Assembly (NCBI GenBank): GCA_037178975.1
Contig: JASJZH010000005.1
Location: forward strand, 9,448,501 to 9,512,500
From: Oscheius tipulae
Lineage: Eukaryota; Nematoda; Chromadorea; Rhabditida; Rhabditidae
Direction: 5' to 3'
Length of the DNA: 64,000 nucleotides
Shown here: positions 33,769 to 45,410 of the stretch, in pieces
How positions within the stretch are numbered: the first letter of the stretch is position 1
Layout: each line of letters opens with the position of its first letter
The notes under the pieces: generated by a model
Told to the model about the DNA's origin: nothing
Database searches by the model: none
Seen by the model: the letters and a program-made list of their open reading frames with translations, nothing else
Made by a program: the position numbers and the translations under genes

Positions 33769-35217
33769 ATGTTCAAGCCTCTTTTTGTCCTCGCTCTCAT
33801 CCCATTGACTGCAGCCTTCGACAACAGTAAGTTCCTTCGAAAAAAAACCCACGACTCACTCTACAGAAATGTCATGGTGTGACTACTGGTACAAGAGAGG
33901 TGTAGCCCGTTCCGAGTGCACCAAACCGCGTCAGGTTCATTGGTCACTTGTCGCCAATCTGGGACAGGAAGTCAACAAAAACAGTAAGTGGACAGAGTGA
34001 CAGAGAAGAAGAGAGACAGAGATAGAGACACAAACAGATGCAGAGACTGAGACGAGAGAGATAGTCCATTTTCAGTCCTTTCAATGCCAATCTGCGACAT
34101 GGTGACAGACTGGGGCAAGTGTCAGAGATCTGACCATTGTCCTTTGGGACTCCTGTGCTGGGTTCATGGCAATCCGTGCTGTACTCCCCAAACAAAGGCC
34201 TCTGGCATCGGTAGTTTACCTCTCTTTCAGCCTGAACAAGAATTTAGATACCTCTGGAACATGTCCTTCTCAGCGGGCGATGGGAATTCAATGTAATGCC
34301 AGGACGACGGTCAACTGGTGCTACACAGACAGCGACTGCCATCGGTTCAACCAGCTTCAGAAGTGCTGTCCGAGTGGCTGTGGCTACAGTATGTTCAATC
34401 TCAACTATCTAAAGCGCGGTGGTTTCTATGGCAGAAGAAAACAGAAGCGAACCGGTTATGTTGTCCAGAAGTTTTGCTCTTCAAAAACATTAACTGCCTT
34501 AAATTGAGTGGCAAGTCAACTTTAGGTGCACACTAGAACTTGGCTTTTGTTCCAATGAAGCCACTGGAAGTCTTTTGTAACTACGAAGCGGCGCAGCCGC
34601 CAATGCAAAATGATGACAAAATGCCTGCTGGTTCAATACTATAGTACCCAGCAAAAAAAATAGACAATTTCGGATTCGAGACGACGTTTTTATATTTTTC
34701 GATGGTTTGCAAAGTTGTAGCCTGTTCTACAGCTTTGCAAAGCATCCGAAGGTCCCAAAATTGAACTCTGGCGCTAATAAAGAATATGCAAAGGTAATGC
34801 CGCTGCCAAAATTAACAAATGCTGTTTGGAGGGGGAAATTCAATTTTTGATGTGCAATATTCTACGATATACCGTTTTTGCTTCAGATATATGCGTTCGG
34901 ACATCTCCTCCGCTCGACCTTCAGTCTAGAAGTAACTTTTTTGCAAAAACCCTCTTAACCGTAAAAATTTTAGTATCCGCCCTGATAGCCGTGCCCTCCC
35001 AGTGTCCCCGAATGGATACTCTTGGCATCTCCTGTTCCCGCACCCATGGGGTCAGTTGGTGCAATCAGGACTCTGACTGTTTCTCCAACGGGGCCATGGT
35101 TCGACACTGCTGTCCAACTACGTGAGTGTGACCACTAGAAAACTGACCGCTGTTTACAGGTGCGGCTACAATGTTTGTTTGCTTCGATTGGACGAATCAC
35201 GCTGGATAATCGCCTAG
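33769..35217 (+). CDS. secreted WAP-type cysteine-rich protein
   Basis: Exons 33769-33826, 33867-33983, 34076-34175, 34231-34388, 34974-35121 and 35160-35217 close in phase to 212 aa. The signal peptide is MFKPLFVLALIPLTAAF. The N-terminal part has ICDMVTDWGKCQRSDHCPLG. Two WAP-like modules share one pattern, CP..(R/A)M..(L)GI.C..R..V.WC..DSDC…CCP..CGY: TCPSQRAMGIQC…NWCYTDSDC…KCCPSGCGY, and QCPRMDTLGISC…SWCNQDSDC…HCCPTTCGYNVC. Known of the family: such modules often inhibit serine proteases or are antimicrobial. The join 34175/34231 is inferred; unspliced, the first segment runs out of frame with the first WAP module and would include a CC pair (NPCCTPQ). The long intron 34389-34973 carries hairpin copy 6. 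Confidence 0.75.
34701..34747. repeat. dispersed hairpin repeat, copy 6
   Basis: GATGGTTTGCAAAGTTGTAG and CTACAGCTTTGCAAAGCATC, with a very short loop. Confidence 0.75.
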
Positions 35218-35461
35218 GGTGAGAGTCCGACTGTTTTTAGATACGATGTCTGTGCACACAAAAGAAGATTCTCAGATCAGCCCCCTCATTTTTTGATCCG
35301 ACTACTTATATTTACCCACATTGTTTTGTTTTTAATAATTATTAATATAAATTATTTTTGAAACAGAAAACTACATGACGTTTGACAGACGAGGACACAA
35401 TATCATTTTGTTCGTGGAGCAGCATGACAAGTGATTTGGGGAAGCGAGGACCTGAAATCGT
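35218..35461. other. intergenic, AT-rich
   Basis: An A/T-rich stretch at 35330-35365 (TTAATAATTATTAATATAAA). Nothing else seen. Confidence 0.4.
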
Positions 35462-35794
35462 CTAGATTTTTGATGAAAATTTCATCGACGCCGATCGGAA
35501 GAGAACATGACAACTGAACTGCACCACGAACTGTTCTGTATAAATCGCAGGAAAGACAAAGTGTTTCTGCTTTCCAAGTAGCTCTTGACACGATTTCAAA
35601 GCGGGCTCAAAATAGAATCGTTTACAGTTTACTAGAAACTTTATTCGGATAAAAATCATGGAGAAGGATGGCTTCTTCTGGGAATGACACACCATTTCGT
35701 GAGTGGTCGAGTGATTCGACTCAAGGTGGTACGGAAGAGTACCGCCAGAAGCCTGAAGCTCGCATCCACATTCAACCAAGCGCTGCTCCAGTTG
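35462..35794 (-). other. possible coding exon, unassigned
   Basis: After a good acceptor (TATTTTCAG) the frame is open for 110 codons: QLEQRLVECGCELQASGG, later NCKRFYFEPALKSCQELLG, ending KFSSKI and a stop. It contains CGAATAAAG near 35648, so it may in truth end earlier as a short last exon plus 3' UTR. No upstream exon could be joined. Confidence 0.25.
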
Positions 35795-36067
35795 CTGAAA
35801 ATATACAATGAATTCCTGAAATCGACTACAGTTTTCGAAAACTGTGGTTTGGTTTAAGGAGACAGAAAGAACCTATGAACAGATTGCAAATGGGGTTGTA
35901 TGGCTCTGATCATGAGTCCAGTTAGTCCAAAAGAAGTTGCGAAAAAACAAAAACAATCCAGGATTGGGCAACTGAGAGCACAAGTTCAGAGCTTATGAAA
36001 GGCTCAAAAGTTCAGCAATTCCAGTGCGAGGGGGTGGCAAAAGAGTCTTTCTGTAGTTATTTGTGAA

Positions 36068-36890
36068 TCATCCCAAAGCCTTCTCAAGCCGCGAAAGCAG
36101 AGGGCCGGCGGCTCGAATCTCCTCATTGAGCATCATCACCGATGCGAGCAGCTGCTGGAAACAATAAAATCAGAATGGTACAGTGGTCTCTTCTAATTGC
36201 CAATGTTAAAGTCAATGCAGCATCTCAACAAAACCCTAATCTCACTAACAATACGCTCTGAGTCAGTAGAAGAGGTCTACGGCCGTAGGTGCGGATCGTT
36301 TCTCTCGTTTCACCGCCCGATCAGCCATTTCTTGTCTCTGCTGCTCAACGATGGTCAGGCGATGACCAGACGAGAGGGCGTCTGCGTGTTGACCGCGTGC
36401 TCGGTCCCGTAGAAGGAGGGGTGGAGGACGGCTGCACAAAAGATTCCAAGTGACTAAACCAGAAAATGACAGAATAAATGAGCGCTATCATAGCATTTGC
36501 ATGTAAGGGTGCCAACAGCTGAAGACTCTCCTTATGTCATCCTTTTTTGAGCTGGAAACGGCAGCGGAGGAGTCAGCCAAGTCGCTGGCTGAAGGAGTCG
36601 CTCACAGGGCCCAAGATCACAAGACTATCCCGCTCAGCGAAGGTGCCTCCGCAATTTTTGGGATGAGACCTTCCCTCTAAGAAGTTCCTGCTCGAAATAA
36701 TTCGTCAGCACGAGGATCGGGACGAGCTCTTCATCAAAAGGGAACTCGACTTTGTGTGTGTCTTTGCTCTGATTTGTGGTTTCCTTGTTTCCCTGTAACT
36801 CTGTTTTTCTGTCTCTCACTCACATCTTTGGCGTTTCGACGAAGAGCGAGTAGGTGAGGGACAGCTTCGACTCACCTACTGAGACAGAGA
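36068..36890 (-). CDS. minus-strand gene, exon structure unresolved
   Basis: Several segments look coding. The last exon 36068-36154 is a clear helix with a stop (QLLASVMMLNEEIRAAGPLL). A segment from 36453 reads LGIFCAAVLHPSFYGTEHAV…SRL and can be spliced in phase to the last exon through a weak donor. A segment near 36650-36775 reads HKVEFPFDEELVPILVLTNY, changing frame to CGGTFAERDSLVILGP. A first segment near 36835-36885 reads ESKLSLTYSLFVETPK. I could not make one phase-consistent chain, so it is either a small gene with weak splice sites or a decayed one. Product not recognised. It lies just downstream of the copine on the same strand. Confidence 0.4.
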
Positions 36891-36956
36891 GACAAAGAGA
36901 GAGAGAGCGAGAGAGAGAGATACAGAAAGGCCTGCAATATAACAGACAGAATACAC

Positions 36957-36962
36957 TTTATT
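36957..36962 (-). terminator. polyadenylation signal of the copine gene
   Basis: AATAAA on the minus strand, about 90 nt past the copine stop codon. Confidence 0.6.
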
Positions 36963-37050
36963 TAAATTTAAACGATGAGATCACAACAGTATTATGTTCC
37001 AGTAATAGCATGGCAAGTGATATGGCCCAGAATTGAAGCGTTTTGAAAAG

Positions 37051-39501
37051 CTAGACAGCTCCCATATTGAAGGAAATGTCATTAAAGCCGATCGGAGGAG
37101 CTGATGCCAAATGACAATTTTCCAGAATGGGATTGACAGAAGTCGGTTCCTGGTATGACGGAGGAAGAGGAGCGATGTTCCTACTTCTCATGTAGGATGT
37201 CAGCTGGAGAGGGAGCTGAAACGGATTGATTTTAACACATAAGCAGAGACGGAGACAGATATAACTCACTTCTGCTAAAACTTCCTTGGCCAAAGCAGCC
37301 ATAATGTTCTCCGGAATGACGATGTTCCTCTCGGTGAAGTCATTGATCGGCACGAACTGGACAATGTCTCTTTCGGCGTAACGTCCATTGTAGGACAAAC
37401 GGACATTGTCGCCATCCAACTCATCCATTTTATCAAAATCGGCATTGCCGACCCCGACAATAATGATAGACATGGGTAGTCCTGAAGCTTCGACGATGGC
37501 CTTCGTTGTAGGAATCATGTCACAGATAGCACCGTCCGTGACTATCAGAAGTATCTGAAAGGAGGATATTGTAAGACTTTCTATCTCTCTACTTACCTGA
37601 TACTTGTTGCCATTTCTGTAGGTGCTGGCCTTCCTGGCTGCTGCCTGTACAATCGGCGCAAAATTCGTGGGTCCGTAGAATCGGACCTCGCGAACACACT
37701 TATGGTATGCCTGCATTACTCCTTCCACTCCATGGACTGAACTGTTCTGCATCACTGGAGATGGATAAGGAAGAGAGAAGAGATGAGTCACAGAGGAGTG
37801 ACCAGGACAGATGGCTCCAAAACCGTAGGCGTCGAACTGTTTGGTACGGTTGTAGTACTGGCAGATGTCCAGTACTGATCTGGAAAAGCCAGTGTAAACA
37901 GTGACAGTGACAGTACCCACCTGATGGCCACCTCGTATTGGTTCGGATGAGAACTGATGTAATGCAGAGAGTTGGGATCATGTGGTGGCTGGTTTGAAGC
38001 CGTGAAATCGATGGCGACAGTGAATTCGAGCTCAGTTTTTCCTGCGATAAAGTCAAGGAAGGTTGGAATTGAGAACAGGCGGCCAGAAATGACCAAGGTG
38101 CCAGAGTTGGAGTACTTTTTACCCTTCTTCTGACGCTTCTTCTCATTGATGAGCTGAAATTGTTGATTTTTTGGTACGGAACGCACTATCATTAGCAAAG
38201 GTTCAATATGTCCTTACTATCCAGGTTCTCTTAACTGTTAAATATGTGGGACCAAATTATTGAATAGTAGGGATACAGAGAGATAGGGTGACAGAGAGAC
38301 AGAAGAACTTACCGGAATCTCCAACGGTCTCCCCTGAAGAATCTGTGCCACGCTAACTTGACAGCTTCCAATGAAGTCTGGCTCGAATCTAGGTTTGCCA
38401 TACACTGATTATCATAACTTTCTAGCGTACTGTAGGTTGTCATCCCAGCACTCAACATAGAAATCCCTGTTTCTGTCCCCATTGGCGAGGGTACTCAGTT
38501 TGAGTTCGAGAGGTTTCCAAGTGGGATTAAGGGTCTTCTTCAAGAATTCCGTCTTGTGGATACAAACACGACTGCCGTCATCGTTCAGTCTGTAGATTTT
38601 CAAGAAGGGGTCACTCTTCCCGAAAAGGTCCTTCTTGTCCAGCTTGGTAGCTGAAGCATGGATCTCCAGATGCTCCCTCTGGTTGTCTCCTACCTCCTCA
38701 CAGGCAATGGTCACTGTTCCACAATTCCCTGGTAGACCACTGAACTATGGTTTTTAATTATTCGATTACAAAATACCCAAGGGGCTTGGTGAAGACTCCG
38801 ACGGATACGATCTCTGCCAGATCGCACTCCATAGCTCCGAGGAAGTCCTGCTGATCCAGACTCTTGTTGTTGTCAATGTCGTAGCTACAAATTTATCTGT
38901 CTCTGTATCTGTCACGGCTCCCAGTAGTCTACTTGTGCCTCCATAGTATTTTCCAATGAAAAGCGTACTGTTAATATTGTTCACTAACTATCAAGTGTAG
39001 TAACAGCTAACGGACTAATTACTCTGCAGAAGGTACTTTCTAGGGGTCCCCACCCGAGCAGAAGTGCTTTTTCCTGTCACTCTGTCACTCTGGTAGTCAC
39101 TCTAACCCTGTCACTGTCCCTATGTCATGCTCAGTTGGTCTCCCTGTCACTGTCACCCTGTCAAAACATATAGAAAACTGACCCTAGTGGCAGGCGATGG
39201 TGCTCTCTGTCTCTGTCTCGACTTACAACTGAAATCTCAGAGGCTGTTTCTCCTCAAAGAAGTACTCCACGATGACCTGTTTCGTGAACTCCGGATTCAG
39301 ATTGTTCATAACCAGTTCCGTCCTTCCAACCTCTCTCCATTCAGGCTGAGATAGCTGACGACCCATTGAGGATTTTCTGGTGAACCGGGAGACGACGCAG
39401 ATCGGGTCACTCTTCGAGAAGACATCCATGTCCTTCAGCTTCTTGGCCGAAATTGTCAGCGCCACGGTCGAGCATGGCGTCGCGTTTGGCGGTAGATTCA
39501 T
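37051..39501 (-). CDS. copine (C2A-C2B-vWA)
   Basis: Ca2+-dependent phospholipid-binding protein that moves to membranes when calcium rises. Exons 39227-39501, 38777-38884, 38419-38739, 38313-38388, 37921-38153, 37597-37879, 37270-37554 and 37051-37215 join in phase to 581 aa, the usual copine length. C2A: CSTVALTISAKKLKDMDVFS with KSDPICVV. C2B: LEIHASATKLDKKDLFGKSD with LNPTWKP. The vWA/copine domain has the MIDAS-like DFTASNQPP, the conserved YGFGA, YGPTNFAPI, ILLIVTDGAICDM and RDIVQFVPINDF. The tail is P-rich (APLPPSYQEP). An acceptor-like GATTCCAG lies about 10 nt before the ATG, which would suit trans-splicing of a leader (inference). C. elegans has several copines; I cannot tell orthology. 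Confidence 0.95.
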
Positions 39502-41071
39502 CAAAATGAGACTGGAATCGATGGAGATTTATACTGGGGAACCAGCATGATTCAAGAGCGGAACATGTGGGTGAGAGAGAGCGAGAGAAGGAGAGGGAGA
39601 GATAGAGAGAGATAGTGAGAGAGTTAGTATAGGCTGGTCGGATTACTCTGAGAGACAGAGAATTGAAGAGTGTTTTCAAAAGACCCTCCTTCTTCCGCTA
39701 ATAGGAAAGTGAGCAGAGAGCGTGGCCGAAAATAGCCAGCTCTGACGAATCGACTACGTCATCGCGGTCAGGCGCGGCTGTTTCCAACGGGCAATGCAAT
39801 AGAACGCTTGCGAAACTTTAATTTTCAAAGTTCCAATGGTTCCTGTCAACTATTGAAAGAGAAACAGAAAGACAGTTAATGTTTTGGATCATACAACAAA
39901 CCCTTGTTCATGTCCAAGACCATTTCATCCTTATCCATGCTAGTGGCCGGCTCCAAAACCTCCCCGTTGGACCGCCCAGGCTCCAAGTAGTTCCGGTCAA
40001 TTCCAACTACAGCATATCTCTTGCTCTAACTTGCAAATAACAACTTTTTTCTTTCAAATTATGGCCTTGGACAACTAAATAAAGAGTCAGAGAGTCAGAG
40101 ACACAGAGTGGAGATAGACAGCAAGCGATCAGATGACAACTGGAAAGTCAGAACTTTTGACGTCTGAAAGCAAAAAACTGGTAGGGGTCCTGTTTAAAAT
40201 GTATCTTATAGTCTCGTGGTCTCACAAGGAAACGCTGAGCAATAAATCGATAGAGGAATCGAAGCTAAGAGAGAGTGGGAGAGACAACATCTGGGCTTGA
40301 ACAAACTACGCTGGGAATGGAGGAGATAAGACTGAAAATAGTAGCAGGGATGACTAGGGTAATTTGGGTAGTCAAACGATTGGAGGAAAATGAACTAGTG
40401 AGACTAAAAAGGCACGAGGTCAGTCTGATAAACGAGCCGTTCAAACAGCTGGTTCTCCCCGAGGAATAAACAATGATTTCGAAACTAAACCTCAGCATGT
40501 TGTTCCGTGCATCAACATCCGGGGAATGGAGCTACTCATATAAGTGGAATTATCAGTCAATGGCTAGTCAGAGAGTCATTGTGTCAGATCGTGAACCTCT
40601 GAACCGAAAGGACAGAGGGACATAGTGATGATGTACAGGGAAGCGAAGGAGTGTCGCATGTAGAAAAATTGCGAGCCATGGGAACAGAACTGTAGGCGTG
40701 GAGAAGTAACGTACAAATTTGGGGAAAGGCGACTATGTAAAGACAGAAAACTACTGTACACTGGAGAAAAGAAACTTTTTTCATCAGCATAAGAGTTATA
40801 ACTGTAACATTTAGAATCTCACTGTACAGGATCTTTTCTCCATTCCAGACCCAGATTTCTCCAAAACAATCTATTTACCTTCTTCTTTCGACTCGGGGGG
40901 TACATCGTTACGAAACGTTTCGTAACGACCAGTTCGGCCTAAGCAGTTCCCTTGATCGGACGTCCTCTGGCTCTGAATTCAATCGAACTTTAGTTTTCTT
41001 GGGCTCCAAAAGCGAGTATCGATACGCATCAAATGCTTTTTCTGAATTTCAGCAATAGAAAAAGTTTTCAG
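39502..41071. other. intergenic
   Basis: A GAGAGAGA run at 39568-39625 and the 24 bp palindrome at 40905. The plus-strand frame 40275-40469 is open and charged but has no supporting splice or start context. Confidence 0.4.
40905..40928. promoter_or_regulatory. perfect 24 bp palindrome
   Basis: TCGTTACGAAAC followed by its exact complement GTTTCGTAACGA, about 145 bp upstream of the ATG at 41072. It could be a dimer binding site; no known motif is claimed. Confidence 0.5.
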
Positions 41072-41905
41072 ATGACCCAAAAAGTGGAGGAGAGGGATCT
41101 GGAAGATTCTTTCTCGCAAACCGTGTCATTGTCAGAAGACGGCAGGGAAAAGGAGACAGAGGATGAAGACGAACCAGAGGACGAGAATGAAGAGGAAGAG
41201 GATTATGGACCGTCGATACATGAGGTAGTCAAAGTTTTGTTCAGAATCGAAACAAAGATTTAGGTTCAATTGGTAAAAAGTGTCAAGAACTTGTTGACAG
41301 TTCTGTTTCCTTCTCTCAAGAAACTTGGTAAGTAAAACAACGAATGTGTGAGAAAGACAGAGATAGAGAGTCAGTCACAGAGACAGAAAGACAGAAGGAC
41401 GGGAAGACAGGGAGACAGGGAACAAAAAGACGGAGAGAAAGAGAGACAGAACGACAGATAGACAGAAAGATAGAGAGATAGCGAGACAGAGAAGCACTGA
41501 GGGCAGAGACACCCGGGGAGACAGTGTAACAGAGATAGGACTTTTTAGGACCAATATTGGAGACATCCAAGAAACCTGCTACTGAAGTCTGTGACCGAAT
41601 AATTCTCTTCGTCCAGCAAGTAGAGACCAGTATCGCCCAGCTCAAAGAGTATCGTTATCGTAGTTTATCAGTATCACCCATTTTCCAGAAAACGCAAAGG
41701 AGAGAAAGGATCCATGAGGAAGAGACTCGGCCAGCAAATGGGCAAGCTCCAGGCTAAGTTGGTTCCGGAAATTGATTTCCTGCTGCTTGAACTCTCTCCT
41801 GCCCAGAAGCTGTCCTCCCGAATGAAGCAGCTACGACTCTTACAGCAGTCTCTCTTGACCGTCTTCAAAGGAGGCCTCTCTTGTCAACTCCTATCAATCT
41901 GTTGA
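41072..41905 (+). CDS. acidic, helical small protein, unknown
   Basis: Exons 41072-41224, 41264-41327, 41549-41648 and 41689-41905 close in phase to 177 aa. Residues 1-51 are serine-rich then very acidic (EDEDEPEDENEEEEDYGP). The rest is alternating hydrophobic and basic helix: VKNLLTVLFPSLKKLGPILE, VCDRIILFVQQVETSIAQLK, a basic KRKGEKGSMRKRLGQQ, then LQAKLVPEIDFLLLEL. No known domain recognised. Acid/base separation with coiled-coil-like spacing would suit a nuclear or nucleolar scaffold, but that is a guess. The donor GA|GTATCG for exon 3 was chosen because it alone keeps phase. Confidence 0.7.
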
Positions 41906-42135
41906 CTCTCCTGTACAAAATGTAAATAATTGATTGTTGACAGTGTGATTATGGTTGTCTGTATTGTAGATATTGTTGAGATCTGGTTTGTGCAAAATAG
42001 AATAAACGTAGCTGGAAAACACAGTCTCTCTGTCACTATGTCTCTATCTGCCTCTCTACCTCTCTGTCTCTATCTTCTTGAAGCGTACAAAGTTCATTAG
42101 GAGCCCGAATTTACAACATATTTTCACAGAAGCCT

Positions 42136-42874
42136 CTATTGCTTTCCATTGCCGTTCACAAAGCCTTTGGCTGCGGCGCGTTGGTCCAGGTAGGTCTTTA
42201 GACTGGCACGATTGGAGAATCGTCCGTGGTAGGCCTTCAGAACTGGGAACTTGTCCAGACAGTGAGGGTCCAGGATCAGATGGATGTCGAGCTCCTCGAA
42301 GAGCATGTAGTCGGCATATGAGATGTTCTCGCCGGCCACGAACTTCTCTCCGTTCTGGTAGGTCTTCAGGAGGGATTCGAGCTTCTTCAGCTCGACTGGC
42401 AGGGTCTCGGAGATGTAGGGGGCTTTGCCTGCTTCCTAGAAACGGTTTAAATAAGTAGGGAAAAGAGCTTACATAGTCTTTGTAAATCATCGTGGTGTAC
42501 TTGACATGAACGTCACGAACTCCCTCGGCGAACATGTCGATGAAGGTGGTCTCGTACTCGTCCTTGCCGTTCAAATCTGGAAAGAATCTTCCAATAGACA
42601 CTCTACCAACGTACTATACTTGCGAGCCAGGTGGCGAAGGATAGCTCCAGATTGGACGATTTGCTGGTCACCTTCGAAAAGACAGGGGACTTGTCCGAAT
42701 TGCTAGAATTAGTATGATCTCTGTCTCTCTGTTTTTTACCATCTGAGGCTTGTACGTTGGCCACTCAGCGTAGCTGAACCGATGATCCTCGAACTTTGCG
42801 CCATTATCCGCCAACAGCATACGAATCGGCTCGGCCAGGCCGCGGATATCGAAGTAGGAAACCTTGTAGGGCAT
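42136..42874 (-). CDS. glutathione S-transferase, nematode pi-like
   Basis: Conjugates glutathione to electrophiles; cytosolic homodimer. Exons 42740-42874, 42615-42702, 42473-42576 and 42136-42435 give 208 aa. N-terminal thioredoxin-like half: MPYKVSYFDIRGLAEPIRML with the catalytic Tyr in VSYFD, then GQVPCLFEGD and the glutathione-binding QSGAILRHLARKY. C-terminal helical half: ETTFIDMFAEGVRDVHVKYT, GENISYADYMLFEELD, and the end GNGKQ, as in filarial pi-class GSTs. TTCAG lies immediately before AATG, a possible trans-splice acceptor. This gene is the strongest single sign of a nematode source. Confidence 0.96.
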
Positions 42875-43028
42875 TCTGAATTCGATTCTATAGGCAGATT
42901 CATAAAATAGAGAGATACTGGGCAGGAAATGACCGATGAATGAGGAAAATCGATGATGGGAAGCGTTTATGAACCAACGAAAAGCGGCACTGGACAACAA
43001 ACAAGAACTCTTGAAGAAACAATGAGAA

Positions 43029-45238
43029 TTAAAGATTTTTGACCAGAATGTAGGCATCGGCCGGCTCGATCCGCTTGTAGTACTTCTCGGCCAGACCGAC
43101 GTTCTCGAATCCGAACTTCTTGTAGAACTGGAGCGCCGTCTCGTTGTTAATCTGAAAGGGGCGGAGTGATGACAAGAACCAGACAGATTTAGAGTGCGGT
43201 TGAATGGCAAATGCTGACAAAGCAAAAAATGCGGTCAATAGTAGCGATTAGATAATAGACGCGGGCCGTGGCAGAGGGAAAAAAGGCAGCGATTTAGAGT
43301 GAACGGCAGTGGTCTTTGAGCCTTGTTCTGTTACAAGGTTTAAAATTGGCGCGCAAGTTTGTAGCTGTAATTTAGAAGAAACTCTTTATCTCGATCAGAC
43401 ATATGATAGGACCATCTAGAGGATTCTTAGTAATCTAAAGCAAAAGCTAAACCTTGGTTTGTCTGATTTTCTTTTCATAGTTGCAGCTCTAACCGGCTGA
43501 GCTACGCAGCAAAGTTTGTGATTACTACATGGATGCTTGAAGCAATGCCAGTTGCTGAATTTCTGGCAAAAAAAGTCTGCGACAAATGTCCACTCTAATG
43601 TGGAATAACACTTAACAATGTTTATGGCCTTTTCTGTCAAGGGTTATCCCAGATTAGAGTTGACAAGACGAGTTAGAAGAGAGTCAAGCAGTTCAACAGA
43701 GTACTGCGTTGGAGCCTAAGCGACTGGTCAGTGCTCATTATGTATCTTGAACTGTCCTGACTTGCCAACTCTAATCTAGCCAAAGACTTGATAGAAAAGA
43801 CTACACGGATTCTGTCAAGTATTATCCCAGATTAGAGCTAACATGTAAAACAGACGCCTCTTGCTAATTGTAAAGGTATCAGTCGGCTTCGCCGTTGGTC
43901 AGCGGTTTTATTGAGCAAGGAACAAGAAAAAGACAAGAAGACTTCCATGCTGGTAAAGCGAGACAGAGCTACGTATAATATTCTTTAGCGACTGTCCCTG
44001 GTTCTTATTAATAGACATGGCAAAGGCCAATTTGACGGGGGGTCGCTTACGCTTCTGGCGGAGCGCTACACTGTCAATGTTCGTTTTGTAAATTGAACTG
44101 TTGGAACTAACCTGAACATGGAGGAAGACATATTTGAAGTTGGAGTCCTTCTTGGCCAGATCGAAGACATGCTGAAGGAGGAGCTCTCCGATTCCCATTC
44201 TGAATTCCAATTCAAAAGATGAAATTTGAAGTGACCTACTGTCTGTAAGGGGCCAGAGTTCCGAGAGTCATGATGTAGAGAGCCTTCTGTCCTTCGTGGC
44301 TGTCGACTCGACAGCAGACAGCTCCGACGACAACATCATTGAAGTAGGCCAACTTTGCCAGATGTCCAGTGTTTGCGACCTTAAAATGGATAAAATTACT
44401 AAAGGGTTCTCTACAAGGCTATAGAATTGACCCGCGAACTTGTCTGGTCTACAGTTGTCGCGAAGAGTTATGCTTTTGTCAGCAAGCCAGTGCCAGTCCC
44501 CATTCTATTCTTGTTTTTCATAGTTCCTCTCGTTTCCCGCCCATTCGTTATTCCAAACCACGTACGTATTTTCTCGTGCACGCCAAATTTTGGCTCTCCC
44601 AGTTTTTCGGATCTCCGTAATTTTTATACCTTGCTCTGTTTATTGTTTCTTTCTCGGATAAAATTTGATCAAAAGCACTACTGTTCGTTTCTTTTCGATT
44701 TATTCCTCCAGAAAATCTCTTTCCTGTGAACAAAAGCTTCGAACACGTCATGGATAACAACGCTTTCATCGGTACCCATCCCGATAGACATTCCACTCTT
44801 TTCACAATATAGTATGGAGCAATGAGCCTTTGGTCTTTTCGAGTGTGTATCTGTGTTTTGTCCAAAGACAAAAACTTTTTTCGAGGGTGGGACCCTTTTT
44901 AATTTCTAGGCTGAGCGCCAACCGATCGTACTTTCTGAAGCCAGGCCACGAACTCGCCCGCGTGGCTCAGTCGGATGGCAAGATGCAGGGGAAGACATTT
45001 CAATGCGCTTACCTCAGTATAGAATTTATCGTTGTAGGTCACCGGGAAAACTGCCTGATTCAGTTTTTTCAACTGCTGAAGCCAATTTTTAAATGTGAAT
45101 AAAAACGAAAAGTACCAGGACATTGTGATGAGTGATGTCCCCGAGCTGCATGTCGCATCTTCCAGCATACTTTCTTTTCTCGGCACCGTTCAAATCCAGT
45201 TGGTTGAGATTTTGGACGACATCGATGGATGGGGACAT
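43029..45238 (-). CDS. naa50: N-alpha-acetyltransferase 50 (NatE catalytic subunit)
   Basis: Acetylates N-termini starting Met-hydrophobic and supports sister-chromatid cohesion; binds the NatA ribosome complex. Exons 45116-45238, 45013-45075, 44240-44379, 44112-44199 and 43029-43151 give 178 aa. Matching blocks: LGDITHHNVLQLKKLNQAVF, PVTYNDKFYTE, LAKLAYFNDVVVGAVCCRVD, LYIMTLGTLAPYRQMGIGEL (acetyl-CoA loop), YVFLHVQINNETALQFYKKF and NYYKRIEPADA-like YYKRIEPADAYILVKNL. The N-terminal 28 residues before CDMQLGD are an extension relative to the human protein. The 960 nt last intron holds two family B elements and a tRNA relic. It shares a 172 bp upstream region with IMPACT. Confidence 0.96.
43470..43512 (-). 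repeat. tRNA-derived relic
   Basis: On the minus strand GCGTAGCTCAGCCGGTTAGAGC is an intact A-box region. No B box follows. In the last NAA50 intron. Confidence 0.4.
43587..43665. mobile_element. MITE-like element, family B, copy 2
   Basis: TGTCCACTCTAATGTGGAAT and ATCCCAGATTAGAGTTGACA, inverted ends as at 8930. Confidence 0.65.
43764..43843. mobile_element. MITE-like element, family B, copy 3
   Basis: CCAACTCTAATCTAGCC and ATCCCAGATTAGAGCTAAC, 100 bp from copy 2 and preceded by the shared CTTGAACTGTCCTGACTTG. Confidence 0.65.
44956..44988 (+). repeat. tRNA-derived relic
   Basis: GCGTGGCTCAGTCGGATGGC is D-arm-like. It is isolated, in the NAA50 intron 44380-45012. Confidence 0.3.
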
Positions 45239-45410
45239 TTCCTGGATAGAAATCGATCCTGAGAGCAAAAAAAACAAATTTTGTGGGCTCGAGAAAAGCG
45301 AGCAAGTTTTAATAGCAATACTTACGCAAGTTTGCGTTTGGTAATTGAATAAAAATACAGTAGTAAAAATTTGCCTCGCTTTTCCCAAGCCATACCCCTT
45401 ATCTTTAGTC
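45239..45410. promoter_or_regulatory. divergent promoter region, NAA50 / IMPACT
   Basis: Only 172 bp separates the two start codons on opposite strands, so the promoters must overlap or be shared. No TATA box or known motif is evident. Confidence 0.6.

Noticed and set aside
33428-33882. Plus-strand frames of 126 and 135 codons
   Set aside because: Pyrimidine-rich upstream DNA read through the WAP gene's signal-peptide exon; the start at 33769 fits better.
37700-38198. Serine/threonine-rich minus-strand frames of 148 and 136 codons
   Set aside because: Off-frame readings across two copine exons and their intron.
42078-42458. 126-codon plus-strand open frame, arginine/serine rich
   Set aside because: Antisense to the last GST exon, which is unmistakable.
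43470-43512. Functional tRNA gene on the minus strand
   Set aside because: Only the D-arm half is present.
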